A stretch of DNA of 64,000 nucleotides from NCBI RefSeq assembly GCF_027923705.1, contig NZ_AP026442.1:1-64000 (forward strand), in the 5' to 3' direction. This stretch comes from Cellulomonas sp. NTE-D12 (GTDB lineage: Bacteria; Actinomycetota; Actinomycetes; Actinomycetales; Cellulomonadaceae). Below, in pieces: positions 52,059 to 59,650 of the stretch. Within the stretch, counting starts at the first letter, position 1. The number at the start of each line of letters is the position of its first letter. The notes beneath the pieces were generated by a model, which was not told the DNA's origin, made no database searches, and was given only the letters and a program-made list of their open reading frames with translations. The translations under genes and the position numbers were made by a program.

Positions 52059-52901
52059 TCAGTCCTGCGGCACCCAGTTGAACTCGTCGGGGTCCGGTCC
52101 GGTGCGCATGCCCCGGTCCAGGGCCTCGATCGCCGCCATCTCCTCCTCGGCGAGCTCGAAGTCGAACAGCGCCAGGTTCTCGTCCATGCGCTCGCGGTGC
52201 GTGGTCTTGGGGAACACCACGTCCCCGCGCTGCAGGTGCCAGCGCAGCGCCACCTGGGCGGGCGTGCGGCCGTGCGCGCCGCCGATGCGCACCAGCTCCG
52301 GGTCGGACAGCACCTTGCCCTGGGCGATGGGCGACCAGGCCTCGGTGACGATGCGGTGCTCGCGACCGTAGGCGCGCAGCGGGTTCTGGGACAGGTAGGG
52401 GTGCACCTCGATCTGGTTCACCGCCGGGGTGACCGTGGACGTCTCGGCCAGCCGGCGCAGGTGGTGCTCGTGGAAGTTCGAGACGCCGATCGCCCGGATG
52501 CGGCCCGTGGCGTAGAGCGCCTCGAGGGCCTGCCAGGTGTCGACGAAGTCGCCGACCTTCGGCAGCGGCCAGTGGATGAGGAAGAGGTCGAGGTACGGCG
52601 TGCCGAGCGCCTCCAGGGTCCGCTCGAACGCGTCGTGGGCCGCCTGCGGCTCGTGGAACCCGTTGCTCAGCTTGCTGGTGATGAAGACGTCGGAGCGGTC
52701 GAGGCCGGACCGCGCGAGCGCCTCCCCCACCCCGCCCTCGTTCTTGTACACCTGCGCGGTGTCGATGTGCCGGTAGCCCGACTCGAACGCGTCGAGCACC
52801 ACCTCTGCGGTCCGCGAGGGTTCCACCTGGAACACCCCGAAGCCCAGCTGCGGGATCTCGACCCCGTTGTTCAGCGTCAGGTGGGGCACGACGGCAGGCA
52901 C
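52059..52901 (-). CDS. Aldo/keto reductase
   Basis: A 280-residue NADPH-dependent TIM-barrel oxidoreductase like the bacterial 2,5-diketogluconate reductases. The catalytic tetrad is in place: Asp and Tyr in GYRHIDTAQVYKNE, Lys in FITSKL, and His in LFLIHWPLP. The cofactor end is FPKTTHRERMDENL. GTG 52901 follows AAGGAG, removing a non-conserved Arg/Ser-rich lead. It is 42 bp upstream of the beta-hydroxyacid dehydrogenase, on the same strand, so both likely form a small redox operon. Confidence 0.92.
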   Translation of the reverse strand: MPAVVPHLTLNNGVEIPQLGFGVFQVEPSRTAEVVLDAFESGYRHIDTAQVYKNEGGVGEALARSGLDRSDVFITSKLSNGFHEPQAAHDAFERTLEALGTPYLDLFLIHWPLPKVGDFVDTWQALEALYATGRIRAIGVSNFHEHHLRRLAETSTVTPAVNQIEVHPYLSQNPLRAYGREHRIVTEAWSPIAQGKVLSDPELVRIGGAHGRTPAQVALRWHLQRGDVVFPKTTHRERMDENLALFDFELAEEEMAAIEALDRGMRTGPDPDEFNWVPQD

Positions 52902-53018
52902 GGTGGCTCCTTCACGAGCGGGAACGACGGGCGAGCTGACGGGCGAGGTCGCAGACGACCGTCCACTCCCATCAGACCGCCGATCCGGCCTCACCGCCAG
53001 GCAGCGCGTCGAGCGCCG

Positions 53019-53711
53019 TCAGGCCGCGCGGACCGCCGCCGCCTCGCGCGCCGGCCGCAGCATCGGCACGATCCACGGCCCGTCGGCCCCTGCCAGCGAC
53101 ACCTGTGCGCCGGTCTCCTCGTAGCCCATCTCGGCGTAGTAGGCGACGTTCTCCGGCTTGGTCGTCTCGAGGTACGACCGCTCCCCGGCCTCGTCCGCCA
53201 GTGCGAACGCCTGCTGGATCAGGCGGTAGCCGCGCCCCGCGCGCTGCAGGTCGGGCCGCACGCCCAGCGCCTCGACGTACCAGGCGTCCGTCGGCACGCC
53301 CCCCGCGGTCAGCGAGCCGAACCGGGCGATGCCCCGGCTGTGCTCGCGCGTGATGGTCGCCATCCGGGCGATGCGCAGTCCCTGCCGCAGCCAGCGGGCG
53401 GTGGTCATCGGATAGGTGTGCGGCGGGTAGATGGCGATGGCCCCGGTCACCACCGACCCGATGCGGGTGACGTAGGCGCGGCCGTGGTTGATCGCGTCGT
53501 CGAGCGTCATCCGGTAGAGGGCCTGCAGCTCCTGCTCGCGGCGCCTCGGGTCCGGGAACAGGTGCCGGTAGCCGGGGTCGTCGGCCAGTGCCGCCGCCAG
53601 CACCTGAGCGGCACCCCGCCGGTCCGCCTCCACGAGCGGGACCAGCACGTCCGGCGTCGTCCGGACCGTGTGCACCCGCGCGGGTCTGCGCTCGGCGCCG
53701 TCCGTGACCAT
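53019..53711 (-). CDS. GNAT-family N-acetyltransferase
   Basis: A 230-residue GNAT protein. The acetyl-CoA loop is VRPDLQRAGRGYRLIQQAFA (R/Q-x-x-G-x-G), preceded by AWYVEALG and followed by YLETTKPENVAYYAEMGYEE, all normal for motif A/B. The target amine is unknown. The ATG at 53711 removes a long upstream ORF extension that overlaps the divergent acyltransferase gene. Confidence 0.87.
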   Translation of the reverse strand: MVTDGAERRPARVHTVRTTPDVLVPLVEADRRGAAQVLAAALADDPGYRHLFPDPRRREQELQALYRMTLDDAINHGRAYVTRIGSVVTGAIAIYPPHTYPMTTARWLRQGLRIARMATITREHSRGIARFGSLTAGGVPTDAWYVEALGVRPDLQRAGRGYRLIQQAFALADEAGERSYLETTKPENVAYYAEMGYEETGAQVSLAGADGPWIVPMLRPAREAAAVRAA

Positions 53712-53874
53712 AGGCGCATGATCACCCGGACGTTCGTCCAGTTGCAACACCGGGCTGTGACTCGGAGAGCCGTTCGGGTGACGCTCGCCGGTGGGGGTGC
53801 CGGGTTCGTCCTCCCAGGTCCGACGTGGTGGGATGTCCGCACGGCGACGGAGCCGACGACGAGCAGGAGGCCGG

Positions 53875-54567
53875 ATGACCCCCGCACGGCAGACCCTGGG
53901 CACCCGGGTGCGCCGGGTGGCCGCCCGGACGTTCTGGCTGGTGAGCCGGTGGCGGCTGGTGACGGAGCGGATGCCGGTGGACGGGACCGGCGTGCTGATC
54001 GGTGCCCCGCACACGTCCAACTGGGACTTCGTGCTGATGCTCGCGATCGCCTGGGAGGCCGGTCTGCCCCTGCGCTGGCTCGGCAAGCACACCCTGTTCC
54101 GGGGGGCTGCCGGCCCGCTGATGCGCGCTCTCGGCGGCATCCCGGTGGACCGGCGGGACCCCACCGGCCTGGTCGACGCCGTTGTGGCGCGGCTGCGGGC
54201 CGGTGAGCGGTTCTACCTCGTCGTGACCCCCGAGGGCACGCGCTCCGGCAACGGCTGGAAGTCGGGGTTCTACCGGATCGCCCGCGCCGCGGACCTACCC
54301 GTCACCCTCGGCTACGTCGACCGCACCACCATGACCACCGGCCTGGGCCCGACCCTGCGGCTCACCGGGGACGTGCCGGCGGACATGGACCGCATCCGAA
54401 GCTTCTACGCCGACAAGTCCGGCCTGGTGCCGGCACGGCGCACGGAGCCCAGGCTGCGCGACGAGGACGGCGCTGCTCCGGCCGTCGACCCCGCACCGGG
54501 CGACGCGGGCCCCGCCGGGCTGCGGCCGCCCGCCGCTCCGGATGCGGGTGGGCCGAACCCGACCTAG
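53875..54567 (+). CDS. PlsC-type acyltransferase
   Basis: A 230-residue lysophospholipid acyltransferase-like protein. The H-x4-D motif is HTSNWD, the second block FRGAAGPLMRALGGIPVDR, and the third is VVTPEGTRS. It should acylate a glycerolipid or related acceptor at the membrane. A Pro/Ala-rich tail of about 35 residues follows. ATG 53875 has CAGGAGG before it. Confidence 0.88.
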   Translation: MTPARQTLGTRVRRVAARTFWLVSRWRLVTERMPVDGTGVLIGAPHTSNWDFVLMLAIAWEAGLPLRWLGKHTLFRGAAGPLMRALGGIPVDRRDPTGLVDAVVARLRAGERFYLVVTPEGTRSGNGWKSGFYRIARAADLPVTLGYVDRTTMTTGLGPTLRLTGDVPADMDRIRSFYADKSGLVPARRTEPRLRDEDGAAPAVDPAPGDAGPAGLRPPAAPDAGGPNPT

Positions 54568-54619
54568 CGTCGACCGGGTCGGCCGTCGCACGACGGCAGC
54601 GAGCAGGAGGGAGCAGCCG

Positions 54620-54790
54620 ATGGGACTCGACGACAAGATCCGTCACCAGGCCCAGGAGGCCAAGGGCAAGGTTGAGCAGGGCGTCGGTCGGGCGACCGAC
54701 AACGAGCGCCTCGAGGCCGAGGGCAAGAAGGACGAGGCGGTGGGCGAGCTCAAGCAGGAGGGCGACCGCCTCAAGGACAAGCTGTCCTGA
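54620..54790 (+). CDS. CsbD-family stress protein
   Basis: A 56-residue, highly charged helical protein. MGLDDKIRHQAQEAKGKVEQ and the DEAVGELKQEGDRLKDKL end are typical of CsbD, a general-stress protein of sigma-B regulons with unknown biochemical role. AGGAGGGAGCAG gives a strong ribosome site. A perfect palindromic terminator follows. Confidence 0.95.
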   Translation: MGLDDKIRHQAQEAKGKVEQGVGRATDNERLEAEGKKDEAVGELKQEGDRLKDKLS

Positions 54791-54801
54791 TTTCCCGCAG
54801 C

Positions 54802-54833
54802 ACGCCCCGGCACCGACGTCGGTGCCGGGGCGT
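54802..54833. terminator. Perfect palindromic terminator after csbD
   Basis: ACGCCCCGGCACCGAC is followed directly by its 16-base reverse complement; folding needs a loop of about four central bases. The next stretch, 54834-55061, holds no gene and is less GC-rich than the surroundings; it may contain the promoter of the following RNA element. Confidence 0.85.
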
Positions 54834-55061
54834 CGTGGCGTTCCTGGACGGTCGGTCACGCGTCCCGCGGGCCGTCGTCACAAGGCGGTCGGACGCGGTC
54901 GGATTGTGCCGACTCGCCGTCACAATGCTGCACGAAGTGTCCTTACACGCCCGATTGGCTCTCCGACCAGGACTGACGTCCTGCGGGTGAAAAAGCACCA
55001 AGTGCCCGAATTGAGGAGTCTGAGGGCCTTCCGGGGCGACTTGTCATCATCTACTGTCTGA

Positions 55062-55144
55062 CCTGTCAGCGAATGGGCAAACCCTCCGCAAGGCGGGGAC
55101 GCAAAGCCACGGGACCCTCGAGGTCAGCCGGGCTACCGAACAGG
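55062..55144 (+). ncRNA. Class I cyclic di-GMP riboswitch (GEMM-I)
   Basis: The conserved core is recognisable: GGGCAAACC (from 55075), a stem capped by the GNRA loop GCAA at 55088-55091, GGGGACGCAAAGCCACGGG (55094-55112), and a 3' block GCCGGGCTACCGAA (55127-55140). CCTGT (55062) pairs with ACAGG (55140-55144) to close the outer stem. This matches c-di-GMP-I aptamers, in which A and G residues of the two conserved segments bind the dinucleotide. The outer stem ends two bases before AGGA, the ribosome site of a 48-codon ORF, so ligand-dependent access to that site is plausible. Confidence 0.88.
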
Positions 55145-55156
55145 CAGGACGGTCAC

Positions 55157-55303
55157 ATGGACCAGCGAGGATCGGCAGCAGAACCGGTCAACACGCCCCT
55201 CCAGCCCCTCTCCACACCCGTTGCGCGTGTGCAGTCGTGGGCTGGCGTAGCGGCCAGGATCGGCGCGGGGACAGTGATCCCCCACCAGGACCTCGCTGCC
55301 TGA
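55157..55303 (+). CDS. 48-codon ORF directly downstream of the riboswitch
   Basis: The ORF starts at an ATG 7 bases after AGGA, immediately following the riboswitch aptamer. The product begins MDQRGSAAEPVNTPLQPLST and ends IPHQDLAA; no signal peptide, membrane segment or family can be seen. It is the only reasonable ORF before the converging flippase gene, so it is the likely target, unless the RNA itself or a longer transcript matters. 55304-55434 shows no other feature. Confidence 0.45.
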   Translation: MDQRGSAAEPVNTPLQPLSTPVARVQSWAGVAARIGAGTVIPHQDLAA

Positions 55304-55434
55304 GGGCCACCGCCTGAGCCACACCGTGCGCCGTCGGCGCGCTGCGACATCGTCGTTGCCGCTCGCCGTCGGGTCGCCGGATGCCGTCTGGTCGCTGCAC
55401 GTCGTCCGACGAGGCGCCGCGCGCCGCGAGGTGA

Positions 55435-57999
55435 CTAGAGCTCGCCGAGCTTCTGCAGCCGCCGCATGGCCACCCAGCCCAGCGGGATGCGCAGCCAGTA
55501 CGTCAGCACCCGGAACAGCACCGCCACGGACAGGGCGACACCGGGGTTGAGCCCGACGACGGCGCCGAGGCTGGCCGTCAGGGCGGCCTCGACCGTGCCG
55601 ACACCACCCGGCGTCGGCACCAGCGAGCCCGCCGTCGTGCCCGCCAGGTACACGATCGCCACCTTGACCAGGCTGGCGCTCTGGCCGAGCGCGGCGAGGC
55701 TCGCGTCGAACGCGAGCACGTAGCCCATGGTCATCACGGTGCTGCCCAGCAGGCCCAGGCCCAGGCGGGTCGGCTGGCCGATCACCTGGATGAACCGCGG
55801 CCACGTCTGCCGCAGCGTCGGCATCGCCTTCGCCAGCGCCCACTGCCGCACGCGCGGCACCAGCAGCGCGGCGGCCACGAGGCCGGCGACGGCGGCGACG
55901 GCGACGAGCACCACAGGGGAGACGGGCAGCGCCGACTGCTGCTGCGTCCCGGACAGCAGGGACAGCACCAGCAGCAGGAGCACGGTGACGACGAACTGCG
56001 TCACCTGCACCAGCGCGACGGTGGCCGCCGCGAGGGTGGCCGAGACGCCCCGCTTGGTCAGCGTGCGCAGGTTGAGCGCCGCGGGGCCGATGCCGGCGGG
56101 TGCCGCGAGGGCGACGAACGTGCCGGCTGTCTGCACCAGGGTGGCCCGCCACAGCGGCACCTTGACGGGGCTGAACGCGACCAGCGCCAGAGCTCCGCCG
56201 AGCAGCGTGATCAGGCCCAGCGCATAGGCCAGGACCGAGTACCGCCAGTCGCTGGCGCGCAGGGCGGCGGCGATCTCGTTCACGTTGATCGTGGTGAGCA
56301 CCACGAACACGGCCACCACCGTGACGATGATCGTCAGCAGCGTCCGGGCGCCGAACCGCACGAGCTGCTGCGGCTCCACGTCCGCCTGGGGCAGCCGGGC
56401 CACCAGCGCCTCGCGGACCTCCGTCAGCACCTCCTTGTGCGCCCGCATCGCCTCGCGCGTCTGCCGCGGCAGGGCGATGGTCTGCAGCAGCGGACCGATG
56501 GCGGCCACGTCGGCGGCGTCGAGCGCATCCGCTGCCGACCGGACGGCGCGCTCGGCGCCCACTCGCAGGGCCAGCAGCGCCAGCACCTGCATCAGGTCCA
56601 TCCGTCGGGCCAGCTCGGACGACGCGACGTCGCCCTGCTCCCAGCCGGTGAGCCACACCCGCGGGACCCCGTGCGAGACGGGTCCGACGACGATGTTGTC
56701 GCTGGTCACGGCACGGTGGGCGATGCCGGCCGCGTGGGCGCGGCGCAGCTGGGCCCACACCGCGCGCAGCAGCTCGTCGGTCAGCCGGGCGTCCGGCAGG
56801 TCGGTCAGCGGGACGCCGCCGTGCGGGTGGTCCAGCAGCAGCAGCATCGAGTCGGCGTTCTCGCCGATCCGCAGCAGGCCGGGGGTGTCCACACCGGCGG
56901 CCTCGGCGGCGTAGGAGAGCAGGGCGGCGCGCTCGGCGGCCTGGCGCAGGGACACCACCGACCGGCCCTCGAGACCGCGCAGCCGCAGGCTGCGCCACAG
57001 GCGGGCCAACGAGCCGACCACCTGGCGGTCGCGGTCGAGGACCACCAGGTCGAGCACCTCGTCGTACGCCGTCTCGACTCGGTACACGCGGGTGCCGGAC
57101 GAGCGGGCCAGCGCGGCAGAGGCCGGGTCGGGATCGGGCAGCGGCGGGTACCGGTCGCGGTGCGGTGCCGCGGCGGTCTCCTGGTCCGGCACCCGCACCA
57201 GCCGCCGCGGCGTGTAGCCGGCCCGGCGCACACCCACCGCGAGGTCCTCGCCGTACGCGCGCTGCGGGGCGACGCCGGACACGTACCGGACGGCCATCCC
57301 GACGATGCGGCCCAGCAGCACCGACACCGCGACGCCCGGCAGGGACACCTGCCCGGTGATCAGGGTGATGCCCACGGCCACCCACAGGGCGTTCCAGCCC
57401 CACCGCACGGAGGTGCTGACCCGGGACCCGGCGACGGTCAGCACCCCGGCCGCCAGCGCGGCGTACGCCGGCAGCGTCAGCTGCCAGCCGGTGCCGACGC
57501 GGATCGAGAGGTTCTGGGCCAGGTCGGTGGACGTCAGGCCGCTGATCAGCCAGTGCGCGCCGGCGTTCAGCGCGAGCGCCGCAGCACCGCCGACCATCGT
57601 CTCCAGCAGCAGCCGTCCGCGCCGGCGCAGCGCCTGCTCGCCGAGCACCAGCAGCGGCACCGCCAGCGTGATCAGCCCGACCAGGGCGTTCACCGGGACG
57701 AACAGGATGCGTCGCAGCAGGGTGGCGAAGCCCTGGACGTCCTCCGCGACGCCGGAGGTGGTGTTGTGCGCGTACGACGCCAGCGCCAGCACCAGCGCCA
57801 CGCCGAGCACCCCGAGCACCACGCCCAGCAGGTCGCTGGGATGCTGCACGCGCGACGTCGGGACGTCGATCACCTCGACCGGAGGAGGTGGCACCGCCGT
57901 GTGCAGCCGGAGGGTCGGTTGCTCGTGCGGGTCGGTGCCGGGCACGTCCTGCGCCGTGTCGTCCGCACGGGCGCCGGGCCCGGAGGACTGGGCGGTCAT
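55435..57999 (-). CDS. Flippase-like membrane protein with internal pseudokinase
   Basis: An 854-residue three-part protein. Residues about 60-245 contain several membrane helices. Residues about 280-520 are kinase-like: GDVASSELARRMDLMQVLAL and HRAVTSDNIVVG, in which the HRD aspartate is Ala and the DFG site reads TGWEQ, so it is probably inactive. The C-terminal 300 residues form the lysylphosphatidylglycerol-synthetase transmembrane/UPF0104 domain, with SPVKVPLWRATLVQTAG and the motif PTPGGVGTVEAALTASL near the end. Such domains move lipids across the membrane. The Pro-rich N terminus is cytoplasmic. It resembles the MurJ-pseudokinase theme at 4-8 kb. Confidence 0.82.
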   Translation of the reverse strand: MTAQSSGPGARADDTAQDVPGTDPHEQPTLRLHTAVPPPPVEVIDVPTSRVQHPSDLLGVVLGVLGVALVLALASYAHNTTSGVAEDVQGFATLLRRILFVPVNALVGLITLAVPLLVLGEQALRRRGRLLLETMVGGAAALALNAGAHWLISGLTSTDLAQNLSIRVGTGWQLTLPAYAALAAGVLTVAGSRVSTSVRWGWNALWVAVGITLITGQVSLPGVAVSVLLGRIVGMAVRYVSGVAPQRAYGEDLAVGVRRAGYTPRRLVRVPDQETAAAPHRDRYPPLPDPDPASAALARSSGTRVYRVETAYDEVLDLVVLDRDRQVVGSLARLWRSLRLRGLEGRSVVSLRQAAERAALLSYAAEAAGVDTPGLLRIGENADSMLLLLDHPHGGVPLTDLPDARLTDELLRAVWAQLRRAHAAGIAHRAVTSDNIVVGPVSHGVPRVWLTGWEQGDVASSELARRMDLMQVLALLALRVGAERAVRSAADALDAADVAAIGPLLQTIALPRQTREAMRAHKEVLTEVREALVARLPQADVEPQQLVRFGARTLLTIIVTVVAVFVVLTTINVNEIAAALRASDWRYSVLAYALGLITLLGGALALVAFSPVKVPLWRATLVQTAGTFVALAAPAGIGPAALNLRTLTKRGVSATLAAATVALVQVTQFVVTVLLLLVLSLLSGTQQQSALPVSPVVLVAVAAVAGLVAAALLVPRVRQWALAKAMPTLRQTWPRFIQVIGQPTRLGLGLLGSTVMTMGYVLAFDASLAALGQSASLVKVAIVYLAGTTAGSLVPTPGGVGTVEAALTASLGAVVGLNPGVALSVAVLFRVLTYWLRIPLGWVAMRRLQKLGEL

Positions 58000-58093
58000 G
58001 CGGGCGAGTCTAGGCAGGGGACCCTCACGGGCGCGGTCGGTCGGCGCGGGTTCCGCGAGCCGTCTGCCGGGCGCTCGGGACAGTCGGGTGAGC

Positions 58094-58145
58094 GGTGCTC
58101 GGAGCGCTCAGGACGACCGCGCGGGGTGCTCGGAGCGCTCAGGAC
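58094..58145. repeat. 21-bp direct repeat spanning the CPBP stop
   Basis: GGTGCTCGGAGCGCTCAGGAC occurs at 58094 and 58125. The second copy contains the stop codon of the CPBP gene, so the first may be a remnant of local duplication. Confidence 0.7.
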
Positions 58146-59059
58146 AGACCGAGCGCGGTGCGCCAGTGCGCCGGGACCAGCGCGTACCCGATGAACACGA
58201 CCATGTCCATCACGGCGTGGGCGACCACCAGGGGCATCACCCGCCGGCGTCGGCGGTAGTACTCGGCGAACACGACGCCCATCACCGCGTTGCCGACGAA
58301 CGGTCCCCAGCCCTGGTACAGGTGGTACGAGCCGCGCAGCAGGGCGCTCGCGGCCACCACCAGCGGGCCGCGCCAGCGCAGCTCGCGCAGCCGTTCCGAG
58401 AGGTAGCCGACCGCCACGACCTCCTCGAGCAGCGCGTTCTGCACCGCGGAGAAGACGAGCACCGGCACCGTCCACCACGCCGCGTTCAGCGCGCTGGCCT
58501 GCACCTGCACGGTGATGCCGAGCGCCCGCCCGGCGGCGTACAGGCCGAGGCCGGGGATGCCGATGGCAGCCGCCAACCCCACACCGACGGCCAGGTCCTG
58601 CCACGGGCGGCGAGCATCGAGGCCGAGGCGACGCACCGCCGAGCGGCCGTTGGCCGACAGGAGGTACAGCGCGAGCGCGACGGGCACCAGGGCGAACGCG
58701 ATGGAGAGCAGCTGGTAGGTCAGGTCCAGGAGCGGCCGTGGGGACTGGCTCTGGTTCAGCGCGGTGCTCTGGGACGCCAGCGGGGGCCCGGCGGTCAGGC
58801 TGGCGACCAGGCTGACCACCGCGTACACGCCGGAGCGGCCGAGGGACAGGCCGAGGACGATCCAGATCTCGGCGGTCAGGCGGCGGGAGAGCGCGCGCCG
58901 ACCGGGTTGCGGGGTTCCGGCGGGTCGTTCGCCCGACGTCGTCGGTTCGGCAGGTGCCGTCCGGGCTGCCGAGCCGGGGCCCGCAGGGTCCATCAGCCTT
59001 CGCTCGGCCGCCGTCGGGGCGGCGCCCGTGGCGTCCCGGGCTGCCTCGTCGGCCGACAT
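58139..59059 (-). CDS. CPBP-family intramembrane metalloprotease
   Basis: A 306-residue polytopic protein of the CAAX-protease/bacteriocin-processing (CPBP) family. The glutamate motif is LLEEVVAVGYL, where the usual EExxxR arginine is replaced; the second motif is YHLYQGWGPFVGNAVMG (compare FxxxH) and the third HAVMDMVVF with His. ATG 59059 was chosen because the preceding ORF is Arg/Ser-rich. It may mature or degrade membrane proteins. Upstream are a 20-bp repeat and a large dyad. Confidence 0.85.
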   Translation of the reverse strand: MSADEAARDATGAAPTAAERRLMDPAGPGSAARTAPAEPTTSGERPAGTPQPGRRALSRRLTAEIWIVLGLSLGRSGVYAVVSLVASLTAGPPLASQSTALNQSQSPRPLLDLTYQLLSIAFALVPVALALYLLSANGRSAVRRLGLDARRPWQDLAVGVGLAAAIGIPGLGLYAAGRALGITVQVQASALNAAWWTVPVLVFSAVQNALLEEVVAVGYLSERLRELRWRGPLVVAASALLRGSYHLYQGWGPFVGNAVMGVVFAEYYRRRRRVMPLVVAHAVMDMVVFIGYALVPAHWRTALGLS

Positions 59060-59104
59060 GCCGCGAAGCGTACGACCGGCACCTACGTGCCGACGCGACC
59101 CGGC

Positions 59105-59164
59105 ATGCCGCTCGGAGGTCTGGCGTGCCGCTCGGAGGTCCGGCGTGCCGCTCGGAGGTCGGGC
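59105..59164. repeat. Three copies of a 20-bp repeat upstream of the CPBP gene
   Basis: CTCGGAGGTC recurs at 59111, 59131 and 59151 within a 20-bp unit that varies at one or two bases. Each copy carries GGAGG. The array lies between the CPBP start and the 34-bp dyad. Confidence 0.85.
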
Positions 59165-59177
59165 ATCGGTTCTCGGC

Positions 59178-59211
59178 GTGTACGCCCTCTGTACGTACAT
59201 CAGGCGTACAC
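59178..59211. promoter_or_regulatory. 34-bp dyad, probable operator
   Basis: Outer arms GTGTACGCC and GGCGTACAC and an inner palindrome TGTACGTACA share one centre; only the two 3-base spacers break the symmetry. It is 119 bp before the CPBP gene. The remaining sequence to 59424 is rich in G-runs (such as GGGTGGGG) and holds no gene I can support. Confidence 0.65.
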
Positions 59212-59424
59212 ACGAGAAGAGAACCTCCCCTCGGCCCGCGACACGCTGTCGTGGTGGTGTGGGGACTTCGGACGGGGTCGGACGTGTCCGGGTGGGGTCG
59301 GACGGGTGCCGGCGGGTCTGGCGGGCTGCTGGTGCAGGGATGGCGTCGGACGCGCCGGTGGTGCAGGGCGGGATCTGACGGGGTGCTGGTGCCTGGGGTC
59401 CAGCGTGATGCTGGGGGGGTCGGG

Positions 59425-59643
59425 TCAGGTGGGCGCGGACGGGGGCCGGCCTGGACGGCGGGGTGGGCGGAGCCCGGGCGGGGTGCGTCCCGCCCGGGCC
59501 AGAGCCTCGCGGAGCAGCAGCTCGATCTGCGCGTTGACGCTGCGCAGGTCGTCGGCGGCCCACCGGGCGAGCGCGTCGTGCACCGCGGGGTCCAGCCGCA
59601 GGAGCACCGCCTTGCGCTCGCGCGGCTCGCCGCCCTCGTTCAC
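59425..59643 (-). CDS. Ribbon-helix-helix (Arc-type) small protein
   Basis: A 72-residue protein. KAVLLRLDPAVHDALARWAA, followed by NAQIELLLREALARAGR, has the strand-helix-helix spacing of Arc/MetJ DNA-binding proteins; an Arg/Pro tail follows. Its GTG starts 8 bp after the SPFH stop, so the two are co-transcribed. It could regulate the pair or act with a partner; no toxin is visible. Confidence 0.85.
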   Translation of the reverse strand: MNEGGEPRERKAVLLRLDPAVHDALARWAADDLRSVNAQIELLLREALARAGRTPPGLRPPRRPGRPPSAPT

Positions 59644-59650
59644 GGGTGGC

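Noticed and set aside
54903..54926. CRP-type operator (ATTGTG and CACAAT)
   Set aside because: The half-sites are about four bases too far apart for the TGTGA-N6-TCACA pattern.
59105..59164. CRISPR array
   Set aside because: The 20-bp units are adjacent, without spacers, and no cas genes exist in the window.
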